Positions 48,614 through 56,200 of a DNA stretch of 64,000 nucleotides are shown here, one piece after another. The position numbers and the translations under genes are program-made. The stretch's first letter is position 1. Every line of letters begins with the position of its first letter. The notes beneath the pieces were generated by a model. It was given only the letters and a program-made list of their open reading frames with translations. It did no database searches and was not told where the DNA came from. Source of the DNA: Saccharothrix syringae (GTDB lineage: Bacteria > Actinomycetota > Actinomycetes > Mycobacteriales > Pseudonocardiaceae); the NCBI RefSeq assembly GCF_009498035.1, contig NZ_CP034550.1:6882001-6946000 (forward strand), read 5' to 3'.

Positions 48614-48706
48614 ATGGCTCCACGTGCGCGAAAGCGGTCCGGGTCGTCATCGTTCCGCTCCAGACCCGGTTCGGCGCCCGCCACGGCCGCCATCCGGCGC
48701 GTCTAG
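48614..48706 (+). CDS. 30-codon leader ORF
   Basis: Encodes 30 residues, strongly basic and Ser/Arg-rich (begins MAPRARKRSG, ends ATAAIRRV), behind a near-perfect AAGGAGG ribosome site 6 nt before the ATG. It lies downstream of the promoter and CebR-like box and ends 117 bp before the dehydrogenase start, between the two LacI operators. It has no signal peptide or known motif. It may be a leader peptide acting in cis or a small regulatory protein. Coding status rests on the ribosome site and position only. Confidence 0.45.
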   Translation: MAPRARKRSGSSSFRSRPGSAPATAAIRRV

Positions 48707-48774
48707 GGACACCTCCGCTCGACCACTTCGGCGCACGTCGGCCGCCATCGACGGGGCGCGATGTCGCATGACCT

Positions 48775-48790
48775 TTGTTAGCGATAACAA
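48775..48790 (+). promoter_or_regulatory. LacI operator just upstream of the dehydrogenase gene
   Basis: TTGTTAGCGATAACAA, perfect 6-bp arms, 33 bp before the start codon and 309 bp (centre to centre) from the other operator. It could act as a roadblock to elongation or control a second start site. Confidence 0.65.
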
Positions 48791-48823
48791 TGCGATTTCG
48801 CCTGTCTCCCCCGGAGGAACACC

Positions 48824-50533
48824 ATGCGAGACCTCCTCGCGACCAGGAAGAGCACCGCCTTCCGCAGGCGACTCCGAGCGGCGGCGGTGGTGCTGTCGGT
48901 CCTCGGTGTCGTGGGCTCCACGTCCGCCGCCGACGGCGCCACCCAGCGGCTGCTCGGGGCCGGTACCGACGACACCACCCCGCCGACCGCGCCGACCGAC
49001 CCCGGCGTCGCGGACCTGACGTGCACCGGGGTGACGTTCTCGTGGTCGGCGTCGACCGACGACGTCGGGGTGGCGTTCTACGACGTCTACCACGACGGCC
49101 AGCTCATGACCTCGGTGCCGGGCACCGCGCTGTCGGCGGAGCTGACCGTGGTGCCGGGCGCCACCTGGGGCCTGTACGTCAACGCCCGCGACGCCGCCGG
49201 CAACGTCTCCCAGGCCAGCGCCACGGTCACCATCACCGTGCCGCAGTGCCAGGCCGACACCGAGCCGCCCACCACCCCGGAGGGGGTGACCGCGACCGCG
49301 TCGGGCACCACGGTCACCGTGCGCTGGTCGCCGTCCACCGACGACGTCGGCGTCACCGGTTACGAGGTCCTGCGCGACGACACCCAGGTCGGCTCGGTCA
49401 CCGGCCCGACCGCCGGGTCGTTCACCGACAGCGGCCTGGCCGCGAACACCCGCTACGAGTACCGGGTGCGGGCGCGCGACGCGCAGGGCAACCGCTCGGC
49501 CCCGAGCGCGCCGGTCGCGGTCACCACGGGCGCCGCCTGCGCCACCGCGCTGTGCTCGGTCACCAGGGTCACCACCGAGACGGACCTGCCGTGGGGCCTG
49601 ACCACCCTGCCCGACGGGCAGGTGCTCTTCGGCCGCCGCGACACCTTCGAGGTCGTCCGCCTCGACCCCGCCACCGGCGCGAAGACCAGCCTCGGGCGGG
49701 TGCCGGGCGCGACGGGCACCGACGGCGAGGGCGGCGTCCTGGGCCTCGCCGTGGCCGCCGACTTCACCGCCGACCCGTGGCTGTACGTCATGCACACCAG
49801 CTCGACCGACAACCGGGTGGTGCGCATCCGCTACACCGACGGCGCGCTCACCGGCGACCCGCAGGTGCTGCTGACCGGCATCCCGCGCAACAAGTACCAC
49901 AACGGCGGCCGGCTGCGCTTCGGCCCCGACGGCAAGCTCTACATCGCCACCGGCGACGGCCAGAACGGCGACTGGGCCCAGGACCTCGACAACCTCGCCG
50001 GCAAGGTCCTGCGCATCAACACCGACGGCACCGTCCCCGCGGACAACCCCTTCGGCACCCCGGTGTGGAGCTACGGCCACCGCAACCCGCAGGGCCTGGC
50101 CTTCGACTCCCGGGGCCGGCTGTGGGAGCAGGAGTTCGGCAACTCCGTCATGGACGAGACGAACCTCATCGTGCGCGGCGGCAACTACGGCTGGCCCGCC
50201 TGCGAGGGCACCAGGGGCAGCTGCGACGAACCCGGCTTCGTCGCGCCCGCGCACACCTACCCCGTCGCCGAGGCTTCGTGCAGCGGCATCGCCGTGGTCC
50301 GCGACGCCCTCTACATCGCCTGCCTGCGCGGTGCGCGCCTGTACCGGGCCGAGATCACCGACGACGGCCTGACCAACGTCCAGCAGTTCCTCAACGGCAC
50401 CTACGGGCGCCTGCGCACGGTGGAGCCCTCCGCCGACGGCGGCCTGTGGCTGACCACCAGCAACTACGGCGACAAGGACAGCATCGCCAACAACAGCAGG
50501 GAAAGCATCCTCAAGGTCACCCTCGGACGGTGA
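48824..50533 (+). CDS. Secreted PQQ-dependent aldose dehydrogenase with two Fn3 domains
   Basis: 569 residues, ATG after GGAGG. Signal peptide about 1-36. Two fibronectin type III domains (about 55-140 and 148-236, each TPPT...W...STDDVGV...YDV/YEV). Then a six-bladed GSDH propeller (about 245-569): EGGVLGLAV, KYHNGGRLRFGPDGKLYIATGD with the catalytic His candidate H359, and YGHRNPQGLAF. The fold is that of soluble glucose/aldose sugar dehydrogenase, which oxidises aldoses at C1 to lactones using PQQ. Substrate may be xylose, arabinose, glucose or an oligosaccharide. The lactonase gene 37 bp downstream matches this product. No PQQ synthesis genes are present in the window. Confidence 0.87.
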   Translation: MRDLLATRKSTAFRRRLRAAAVVLSVLGVVGSTSAADGATQRLLGAGTDDTTPPTAPTDPGVADLTCTGVTFSWSASTDDVGVAFYDVYHDGQLMTSVPGTALSAELTVVPGATWGLYVNARDAAGNVSQASATVTITVPQCQADTEPPTTPEGVTATASGTTVTVRWSPSTDDVGVTGYEVLRDDTQVGSVTGPTAGSFTDSGLAANTRYEYRVRARDAQGNRSAPSAPVAVTTGAACATALCSVTRVTTETDLPWGLTTLPDGQVLFGRRDTFEVVRLDPATGAKTSLGRVPGATGTDGEGGVLGLAVAADFTADPWLYVMHTSSTDNRVVRIRYTDGALTGDPQVLLTGIPRNKYHNGGRLRFGPDGKLYIATGDGQNGDWAQDLDNLAGKVLRINTDGTVPADNPFGTPVWSYGHRNPQGLAFDSRGRLWEQEFGNSVMDETNLIVRGGNYGWPACEGTRGSCDEPGFVAPAHTYPVAEASCSGIAVVRDALYIACLRGARLYRAEITDDGLTNVQQFLNGTYGRLRTVEPSADGGLWLTTSNYGDKDSIANNSRESILKVTLGR

Positions 50534-50570
50534 ACCGGGGCCCTCGCCCGGACCGCGAAAAGGAGTCACC

Positions 50571-51569
50571 ATGCCCCGTTCCCGGACACCGCGCCGCCGC
50601 CGCGCGCTGACCGCGGTGGCGGTCGCCGTCGCGGGCGCCGTCACCCCCGTCGCCGACGCCGCGCCGGCCTCGCCGTGCACGCCGGGCGCCACCTACGGCC
50701 CGCCGCTGCCGAGCCAGGCGGTGACGGCCCAGCTCGTCCGAGGTGGGTTCAACTTCCTCGAAGGACCCACCTGGGACCAGCGCACGGGCACCCTGCTGCT
50801 GTCGGACATGCAGAACCCCACCGGCCCGCAGGGCGTGCAGCCGTCGGCCGTGCTCAGGTACACCCCGCCGGCGACCTTCGAGACGTTCATCGCCCAGTCC
50901 GGCAGCAACGGCCTGGCGGTCACCCCGGACGGCACGCGACTGCTCGCCGCCACCCACGACAACCGGACCGTCTCCTCCTACGGCCTGACCGACGGCAGCC
51001 GCACCACCGTCGCCGCCGACCACCTCGGCCGCGCGTTCAACTCGCCCAACGACCTGACCACCGGCCCGGACGGCACCACCTACTTCACCGACCCGTCGTT
51101 CCAGCGCGGCAACCGCGCCGACGAGCAGGGCGGGCGGACCGGCGTCTTCCGCGTCCGCGACGGCGTGGTCAACCTCGTCGACGACACCCTGGTGCAGCCC
51201 AACGGCATCGTCCTGTCGCCCGACGGCACGACGCTCTACGTGGGTGCCACCGGCAGCAACGCGATCGTGAAGTACACCGTCTCCCCCGACGGCACCCCCG
51301 GCAACCGCACGACGTTCGCCGACCTCCGCACGCCCGACGGCGCGACCGTCGACTGCGCGGGCAACGTGTACTGGGCCTCCTACGACGACGGCCTCGTGCA
51401 CGTCTTCTCCCCCACCGGGACGAGGCTCGGCACCATCTCCGCCGGCCGCAACACCACCAACGCGGCGTTCGGCGGCCCGGACGGCCGGACCCTCTACATC
51501 ACCTCCGGCACCTCCGGCCGGTTCGGGCTCTACCAGGTGCGCCTCAACGTGCCCGGCAACCCGTTCTGA
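50571..51569 (+). CDS. Secreted SMP-30/gluconolactonase-family lactonase
   Basis: 332 residues, ATG after AAAAGGAG. Signal peptide about 1-31. A six-bladed SGL propeller with metal-ligand candidates E64 (FLEGPTW), Asn of NSPNDLTTGPDGT and Asp of LSPDGTTLYVG, the usual Glu/Asn/Asp set. Members hydrolyse aldonolactones. Being exported and 37 bp behind an exported sugar dehydrogenase, it most likely opens the lactone made there, giving an aldonic acid outside the cell. A hairpin (51579-51606) ends the transcript. Confidence 0.87.
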   Translation: MPRSRTPRRRRALTAVAVAVAGAVTPVADAAPASPCTPGATYGPPLPSQAVTAQLVRGGFNFLEGPTWDQRTGTLLLSDMQNPTGPQGVQPSAVLRYTPPATFETFIAQSGSNGLAVTPDGTRLLAATHDNRTVSSYGLTDGSRTTVAADHLGRAFNSPNDLTTGPDGTTYFTDPSFQRGNRADEQGGRTGVFRVRDGVVNLVDDTLVQPNGIVLSPDGTTLYVGATGSNAIVKYTVSPDGTPGNRTTFADLRTPDGATVDCAGNVYWASYDDGLVHVFSPTGTRLGTISAGRNTTNAAFGGPDGRTLYITSGTSGRFGLYQVRLNVPGNPF

Positions 51570-51578
51570 ACCGGGACC

Positions 51579-51606
51579 GGGGCGGCGTCGCGGCACGCCG
51601 CCCCGA
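51579..51606. terminator. Bidirectional hairpin after the lactonase gene
   Basis: 11-bp stem CGGGGCGGCGT (51579-51589) pairing with 51596-51606, 6-nt loop, between convergent genes ending at 51569 and 51617. Confidence 0.82.
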
Positions 51607-51616
51607 TCCCCCGGAG

Positions 51617-52015
51617 TCAGCCGGTGAGCACGACGTCCTCGTGGTAGTCGCCGCACACCAGCTTGAACAGCGGCATGTGCGGCCAGACCGACAGGTAGCA
51701 GGTGCGCCACCGGAGCGGGTGCGCGTCGGAACCCAGCGGCGCGAGGGAGACGGTCCGCGTCTCACCGCACTGCGGCTGGACGCGCCCCTGCCCCCCGTCC
51801 CACGTGTAGTCGACGAGCCACACCATGTCGCAGTCGTTGCGCGTGACCACTAACGAGTTCGGCCCGGCCGCCGGGTCCTCGTCACCGGCGTTGTACCGGA
51901 CCTCGATCCGCGGGACGTCGGCGGGCCCGGGCGCTGCCGCTCGGGCGGTGGTCGGGAGGAGCAGGGCCACGACGCCGAGGACGACGGCGGCCCGGATCAA
52001 TCGACCTGGTGACAA
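51617..52015 (-). CDS. Small secreted protein of unknown function with four cysteines
   Basis: 132 residues from a TTG preceded by AGGAGG (5-nt spacing). Signal peptide about 1-26 (LIRAAVVLGVVALLLPTTARA). The mature part is about 106 residues with four Cys (RNDCDM, QPQCGE, WRTCYL, LVCGDY), enough for two disulfides, and an Asn/Asp/Trp-rich beta-type composition. It does not match subtilisin-inhibitor spacing or any family I know. It stands alone on this strand with 212 bp of non-coding DNA before the next gene. Confidence 0.7.
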   Translation of the reverse strand: MSPGRLIRAAVVLGVVALLLPTTARAAAPGPADVPRIEVRYNAGDEDPAAGPNSLVVTRNDCDMVWLVDYTWDGGQGRVQPQCGETRTVSLAPLGSDAHPLRWRTCYLSVWPHMPLFKLVCGDYHEDVVLTG

Positions 52016-52227
52016 CGGGACCTCCTGGAGGGAGTCGGACGACGCTGTCCGAGTGCCCGGTCCGCGAGATCACCACACCCGTGGAGGTCGCCCGGCCGCG
52101 TCACCCGTACGAATGCGGTCCCCGCGCGGCGGCACCGGGCAGGAACGGGGCGACGCCCGTCCGCGGCCTGCGGCGGGCCTGCCGCTCGGGCCGCCGAACA
52201 GCGATTTCCCGCGGCCCCGGCCGGCGG

Positions 52228-54294
52228 CTACTCGACGTCGAGGGCTTCCGCCAGCACCGGCGCCAGCGTGCGGCTGAAGGCGGCGTTGAGGTGGTCGGGG
52301 TCGTAGTACACGACGAGGTTGCCGACGACCCCGTGGCACTCCTGCTCGTCGCAGAAGTAGTCGGTGAAGTCCACCAGCGACACGTCCGGGTTGCCGCTGG
52401 TCCGCGCGACCTCCGCCAGCGGGTCCAAGGGCTGCGCCACGGCGCGGTCCACCGAGCACGCCGTCGGGTCGGCGGGGTTGAGCGCCACGCACTGGTGGTC
52501 GCGCACCTCGCCGTTCAGCGGCGGGTCGCCCAGCACCACCACGCGCGCGCCCGCGTCGGTCCACCGCTTCCAGGGCGGTTCGAGGCCGTCGCGGTACTGC
52601 TCGGTCTGCGAGCGGCCGCTGCCGTCGTCCACGACCTCCTTGCGCGCGTAGAACGACGTCAGCACCACCGAGGGCGAGTCCTCCGCGATCACGTCGGTCA
52701 TCCGCGCGGACCAGTCGGCGCACTTGCGCCTGGCCTCGTCGGTCGTGGCGCCGCGGTAGCCGACGAAGTCCACGTCCGCCATCGGGCACCCGCCCAGGTA
52801 GCCGACCTTGAACACCCAGCCGTGCTCGCGCGCCAGCTCGGCCACCATCGGCTGCCACTGCTGGGCATGCGAGTCGCCGACCAGCCACACGACCCGCGCG
52901 GACGCCGAACCGCCGCTGTAGTCGCAGCTCAGGACGTCCTTCAGGTCGGCGACGTCGACGCAGCCCTCGGGCCTCTTGAAGTACTCGTTGGCCGGCCCCA
53001 TGTGCACGACCTTCGCCGGGCCCAGCGGGTTGGGGCAGCCGTTGGCCGGGATCATCGCCCGCCCGCCCGCGCACGGCCCGGTGCCGTGCTCGGCCACGTC
53101 GCGCTCGGCCTGCGCCACGTGCCGCTCGTAGGTCCAGTTCAGGCCGCCCGCGGCGGCGGACACGACGACCAGGCCGGCCACCATCGCGGCGAACGTGGCA
53201 CCGGTGCCGGCGCGGACCGCGATGCCCCGGTCCTCGATCAGCACCTTCGACAGGTAGGCCAGTACGAACGAGGCCGCGAGCACGACGAGCAGGTACGGCG
53301 TGGTCATCCGGCCCGCGCTCAGCGCGTCGCCGAACACGAACGGCGCCACCACGACCAGCGGCCAGTGCCACAGGTACAGCGAGTAGCTGATGTTGCCGGT
53401 GAACTGCACCGGCGCCGACGCCGTGACCCGCGCGTGCCACTGCTGCCCAGGGCGCTGACCTGCGAGGATGACCAGCGCCGTGCCGACGGTGGGCACCAGC
53501 GCGAGGTAGCCGGGGAACGGCGTGGAGTGGTCGTAGCACAACGCCGACCCGATGATCAGCGCGAACCCGGCTGCCGACGCCACCCCGGACAGCCGCTTCG
53601 ACAGCTCGACGCCGGTCAGGGCGATGAGCGCGCCCAGCGCGAACTCCCAGACGCGCCCCGGCGTGACGAAGTACGCCTGGCTCGGCTCGACCTGCGTGTA
53701 GTAGGTGCTGAACGCCAGCGACGCCGCACCCACCACCGCGATGCCGACCACCTGGGCCCGGCGCCGCCGGACCTTGAACAGCAGGATCAGCAGCAGCGGC
53801 CAGACCAGGTAGAACTGCTCCTCCACCGACAGCGACCAGTAGTGCTGGACCAGACTGGCCGCCGCGTTGGCCGCCGAGTAGTCGACGGACTTGGCCGCGA
53901 GGAGCCAGTTCTCCCAGTACAGGGCGGCCGCGAACGACTCGGACGCGGTCGCCTCCCAGCGCGGGTAGGGCAGCAGGAAGTAGGCCGCCACCGTGCTCAC
54001 GACGAGCACCAGCAGCGCGGCGGGCAGGAGCCGGCGGACGCGGCGGGCGTAGAAGCGGGCGAGCCGGACGCGGCCGGTCGAGGTGATCTCGCGGTCGAGG
54101 TGCGAGCTGATCAGGAAGCCGGAGATGACGAAGAAGACGTCGACGCCGACGTAACCACCGGTGAGCCCGGTCGGCCACAGGTGGTTGACCACCACCGCCA
54201 GCACCGCCACGGCCCGGAGGGACTGGATGTCGGTGCGGAACGCCGACGGCCTGCGCACCTCGGCGGGCGCGCGTTCCTCGATGACCGTGCTCAC
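52228..54294 (-). CDS. Membrane O-acyltransferase (acyltransferase-3) with C-terminal SGNH domain
   Basis: 688 residues. Residues about 18-385 are the OafA/YrhL-type acyltransferase-3 membrane domain with ten or eleven segments. R27-x10-H38 (SLRAVAVLAVVVNHL) is the family's catalytic motif, followed by GGYVGVDVFFVISGFLI. Residues about 430-688 are an extracellular SGNH domain, with VWLVGDSHAQQW holding the Ser and DPDHLNAAFSRTL the Asp/His. Such fusions transfer acetyl groups across the membrane to surface glycans or peptidoglycan. The GTG start has only a weak ribosome site. Bordered by about 200-bp gaps, so likely monocistronic. Confidence 0.88.
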   Translation of the reverse strand: MSTVIEERAPAEVRRPSAFRTDIQSLRAVAVLAVVVNHLWPTGLTGGYVGVDVFFVISGFLISSHLDREITSTGRVRLARFYARRVRRLLPAALLVLVVSTVAAYFLLPYPRWEATASESFAAALYWENWLLAAKSVDYSAANAAASLVQHYWSLSVEEQFYLVWPLLLILLFKVRRRRAQVVGIAVVGAASLAFSTYYTQVEPSQAYFVTPGRVWEFALGALIALTGVELSKRLSGVASAAGFALIIGSALCYDHSTPFPGYLALVPTVGTALVILAGQRPGQQWHARVTASAPVQFTGNISYSLYLWHWPLVVVAPFVFGDALSAGRMTTPYLLVVLAASFVLAYLSKVLIEDRGIAVRAGTGATFAAMVAGLVVVSAAAGGLNWTYERHVAQAERDVAEHGTGPCAGGRAMIPANGCPNPLGPAKVVHMGPANEYFKRPEGCVDVADLKDVLSCDYSGGSASARVVWLVGDSHAQQWQPMVAELAREHGWVFKVGYLGGCPMADVDFVGYRGATTDEARRKCADWSARMTDVIAEDSPSVVLTSFYARKEVVDDGSGRSQTEQYRDGLEPPWKRWTDAGARVVVLGDPPLNGEVRDHQCVALNPADPTACSVDRAVAQPLDPLAEVARTSGNPDVSLVDFTDYFCDEQECHGVVGNLVVYYDPDHLNAAFSRTLAPVLAEALDVE

Positions 54295-54488
54295 GCTTTA
54301 GCTCGTCCCTCACATGCATTACCCGATTACGGACTGTTGCCGGAGCACGGTACAGGACCAGGGCGCACCCGGATGCCATCGGGCCTCGAATTCGGGTTTG
54401 AGACCCCGGATCAGCGGGTATCGGTGGAGGTTCGCCGCCGCCATGGTCATCAAGGTGAACCGGCCGGTGCCACACCCGTCCTGTAGAC

Positions 54489-55082
54489 ATGACCGACGAA
54501 CACGCCGCGTTCGGCGCACGACGCATCGACGTGACACGCCTGCCCGAGGACGTCGTCGAGCTGATCGACGCCCTCGCCCCCGGCGAGAGCCTGGTCATCA
54601 CCCGGAAGGGCGCCCCGATCGCGCTGCTCTCCGCCGCGGGCTCACCGCGCGTGAACACCGAGCGGGCACCGCTGGTGCCCGACGTGACCGTGGTCGCCAC
54701 CGCGATGAAGCTGTCGAGGTCGGCCCGCGCGGCGCTGTCCGCCGCGCTCGGCGGGGACTACATCGTGCTCGACCTGCACGCCGCCCCGAGCACGGCCGAC
54801 GTGCTGCTGGTGCCGCCGAGCAGCCCGCAGCTGATCGGGGGCCTGCGGTCGATGTTCCCGAACGCCCGCGTCGTCGTCACCGAGGTCGAGGACAACGGCC
54901 TCGGCGTCAGCCACCCCGGCCCGGTCCGGCGCCTGCTCGACGCCGGCGCCGACAGCTACCTGGCCTCGACCACCATCCCGCGCCTGGCGGAGCAACTGGA
55001 CCACGACGTGACCCGGCACCGCGAGCTCACCGCCGGCACCACCCCCACCCGGATCATCGAACCGGCTCACCACGAGCGGTAG
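54489..55082 (+). CDS. Phd-like N-terminus fused to receiver-like C-terminus, function unknown
   Basis: 197 residues, no clear ribosome site (possibly leaderless). Residues about 12-48 (IDVTRLPEDVVELIDALAPGESLVITRKGAPIALL) match the Phd/YefM antitoxin DNA-binding fold, including the ITRKGAPIA strand. Residues about 60-185 look like a degraded response-regulator receiver (VVVTEV, RRLLDAGADSYL) with no convincing phosphoacceptor. No toxin gene is adjacent; the next gene is convergent and overlaps it by 16 bp. It may be a stand-alone transcription factor. Confidence 0.6.
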   Translation: MTDEHAAFGARRIDVTRLPEDVVELIDALAPGESLVITRKGAPIALLSAAGSPRVNTERAPLVPDVTVVATAMKLSRSARAALSAALGGDYIVLDLHAAPSTADVLLVPPSSPQLIGGLRSMFPNARVVVTEVEDNGLGVSHPGPVRRLLDAGADSYLASTTIPRLAEQLDHDVTRHRELTAGTTPTRIIEPAHHER

Positions 55083-55738
55083 GGGCCGCTGCGCGACAGG
55101 GGGAACGGCGCGGCGCCCGTGCGCGCCCACTCGGCCAGGACCGCGCGGTCGACCAGGACGATGCCGACGCCGGCCGCCACCTTCCGGGCCTCGGAGGTGA
55201 AGTCCGACGTCGTCACGATCAGCGAGATGTCGGCCCCGTGGTAGAGCCGGTCGGTGCCGGCGAACAGCTGCACGGCCTTGGTGCCGACCTTGGTCCGGCC
55301 GTAGCGCTTGCACTGCACCACGACGAGGCCGCCGCCCGGCGCCGTGGCCAGGACGTCCGCGCCCGCGTCACCCGACCCGCCGACGACGCGGACGTCGGTG
55401 CACCCCGACCGGCTCAGCAACCGGGCCGTCCACCGCTCGAACTCCACCCCGCTCATCCCGTCGGTGACCTCGATGACGCGGTCGCGCTCGGCCTGGAGCG
55501 ACGCCTCGCGGCGGCGGGCGCGCAGCCACAGCACGAGGCTCGCCACTCCCCCGGCCAGCAGCGCCGCGGCGATCAGCGCGGACAGCACCGGGTGGGTCCG
55601 GACGAAGTCGACGAGCAGGAACAGCGCGATGCCACCGCCCACGAGCAGCAGCGGTGACACCTTGGTCTTCCGGCGGCTTCTCCCCCTGGCGCGCTTCTTC
55701 CCGCCGCCCTTCCCGCGGTTGCGTGTTCGCGCGGCCAT
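55067..55738 (-). CDS. Membrane-anchored Mrr-type restriction endonuclease-fold protein
   Basis: 223 residues. Residues 1-27 are very basic (Lys/Arg/Gly). Two membrane segments follow (about 28-45 and 51-72), then a charged helix and a Mrr_cat nuclease domain (about 92-210). The PD-(D/E)xK residues are visible: E99 in GVEFERW, D124/D128 in GDAGADVL and Q142-C-K144 in VVVQCKRY. Such proteins cut modified or foreign DNA, or act as stress nucleases. No methylase is nearby. Convergent and overlapping with the Phd-like gene by 16 bp. Confidence 0.82.
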   Translation of the reverse strand: MAARTRNRGKGGGKKRARGRSRRKTKVSPLLLVGGGIALFLLVDFVRTHPVLSALIAAALLAGGVASLVLWLRARRREASLQAERDRVIEVTDGMSGVEFERWTARLLSRSGCTDVRVVGGSGDAGADVLATAPGGGLVVVQCKRYGRTKVGTKAVQLFAGTDRLYHGADISLIVTTSDFTSEARKVAAGVGIVLVDRAVLAEWARTGAAPFPLSRSGPYRSW

Positions 55739-55829
55739 CCCTCCCCCTCGCCGCCGTCCAGGATGCCCACCGGCGGCACCGCGGCACAGGCCCCATCGAG
55801 TGAACCCGCGCGGGTCGCCCCGGGAGGAC

Positions 55830-55876
55830 GGGGGGCGCGGCGGGGGCGATCCCCCGAACTCCCCGCCGCGCCCCCC
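55830..55876 (-). terminator. Hairpin terminator of the glycogen/stress cluster
   Basis: 16-bp perfect stem (55830-55845 with 55861-55876) and a 15-nt loop, starting 4 bp past the stop of the STAS gene. Confidence 0.75.
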
Positions 55877-55879
55877 GCC

Positions 55880-56200
55880 TCACGCCACCAGGGCGATCGG
55901 TGGCGCGCTGACGCCCGAGAAGCCGGACAGCCGAACGGTCTCGGCCACCGCGCCCCGGGCGCCCGTGATCTCGATGCGCAAGCCCGGCCCGGCCGTCTGG
56001 TGCGCCATCAGCAGGCTCCGGACGCCCGCGCTGGGCAACGCGGTCAGGCGTTCCAGGTCGAACACCAGCCGCCGGACGGGCAGCAGGGCCACCGCGCTGA
56101 TCAGCTGGTCCAGCGTGGGGACCGCCTCCTGCCCCGCGTACCCGGTCAGGGTCACGGTGGCCTCGTCGTCGTCCATTTCCACCTTCGTGTACAGCGTCAT
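55880..56200 (-). CDS. STAS-domain protein (anti-sigma factor antagonist-like)
   Basis: 106 residues; the ATG at 56200 overlaps the GlgX stop by 4 bp (ATGA) and has GGAGG upstream. The single STAS domain contains VRRLVFDLERLTALPSAGVRSLLMAHQ, the loop where antagonists such as SpoIIAA carry a phosphorylatable Ser; here S54/S59 or nearby could serve. It probably takes part in partner switching of a stress sigma factor or senses metabolism. Last gene of the minus-strand cluster. Confidence 0.78.
   Translation of the reverse strand: MTLYTKVEMDDDEATVTLTGYAGQEAVPTLDQLISAVALLPVRRLVFDLERLTALPSAGVRSLLMAHQTAGPGLRIEITGARGAVAETVRLSGFSGVSAPPIALVA

Larger units (their letters stand above)
48384..48823. 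promoter_or_regulatory. Control region before the PQQ dehydrogenase gene
   Basis: 440 bp holding the terminator, a LacI operator, a promoter with a CebR-like box, a 30-codon leader ORF and a second LacI operator. It is the most crowded regulatory stretch in the window. Confidence 0.65.

Noticed and set aside
52016..52227. A possible promoter or small gene between the small secreted protein and the acyltransferase
   Set aside because: No ORF with a ribosome site, hairpin or convincing promoter elements could be identified.
54284..54300. TTTAGC near the acyltransferase start as another GCTAAA...TTTAGC element
   Set aside because: Only one arm is found, with no GCTAAA partner at 14-16 nt.
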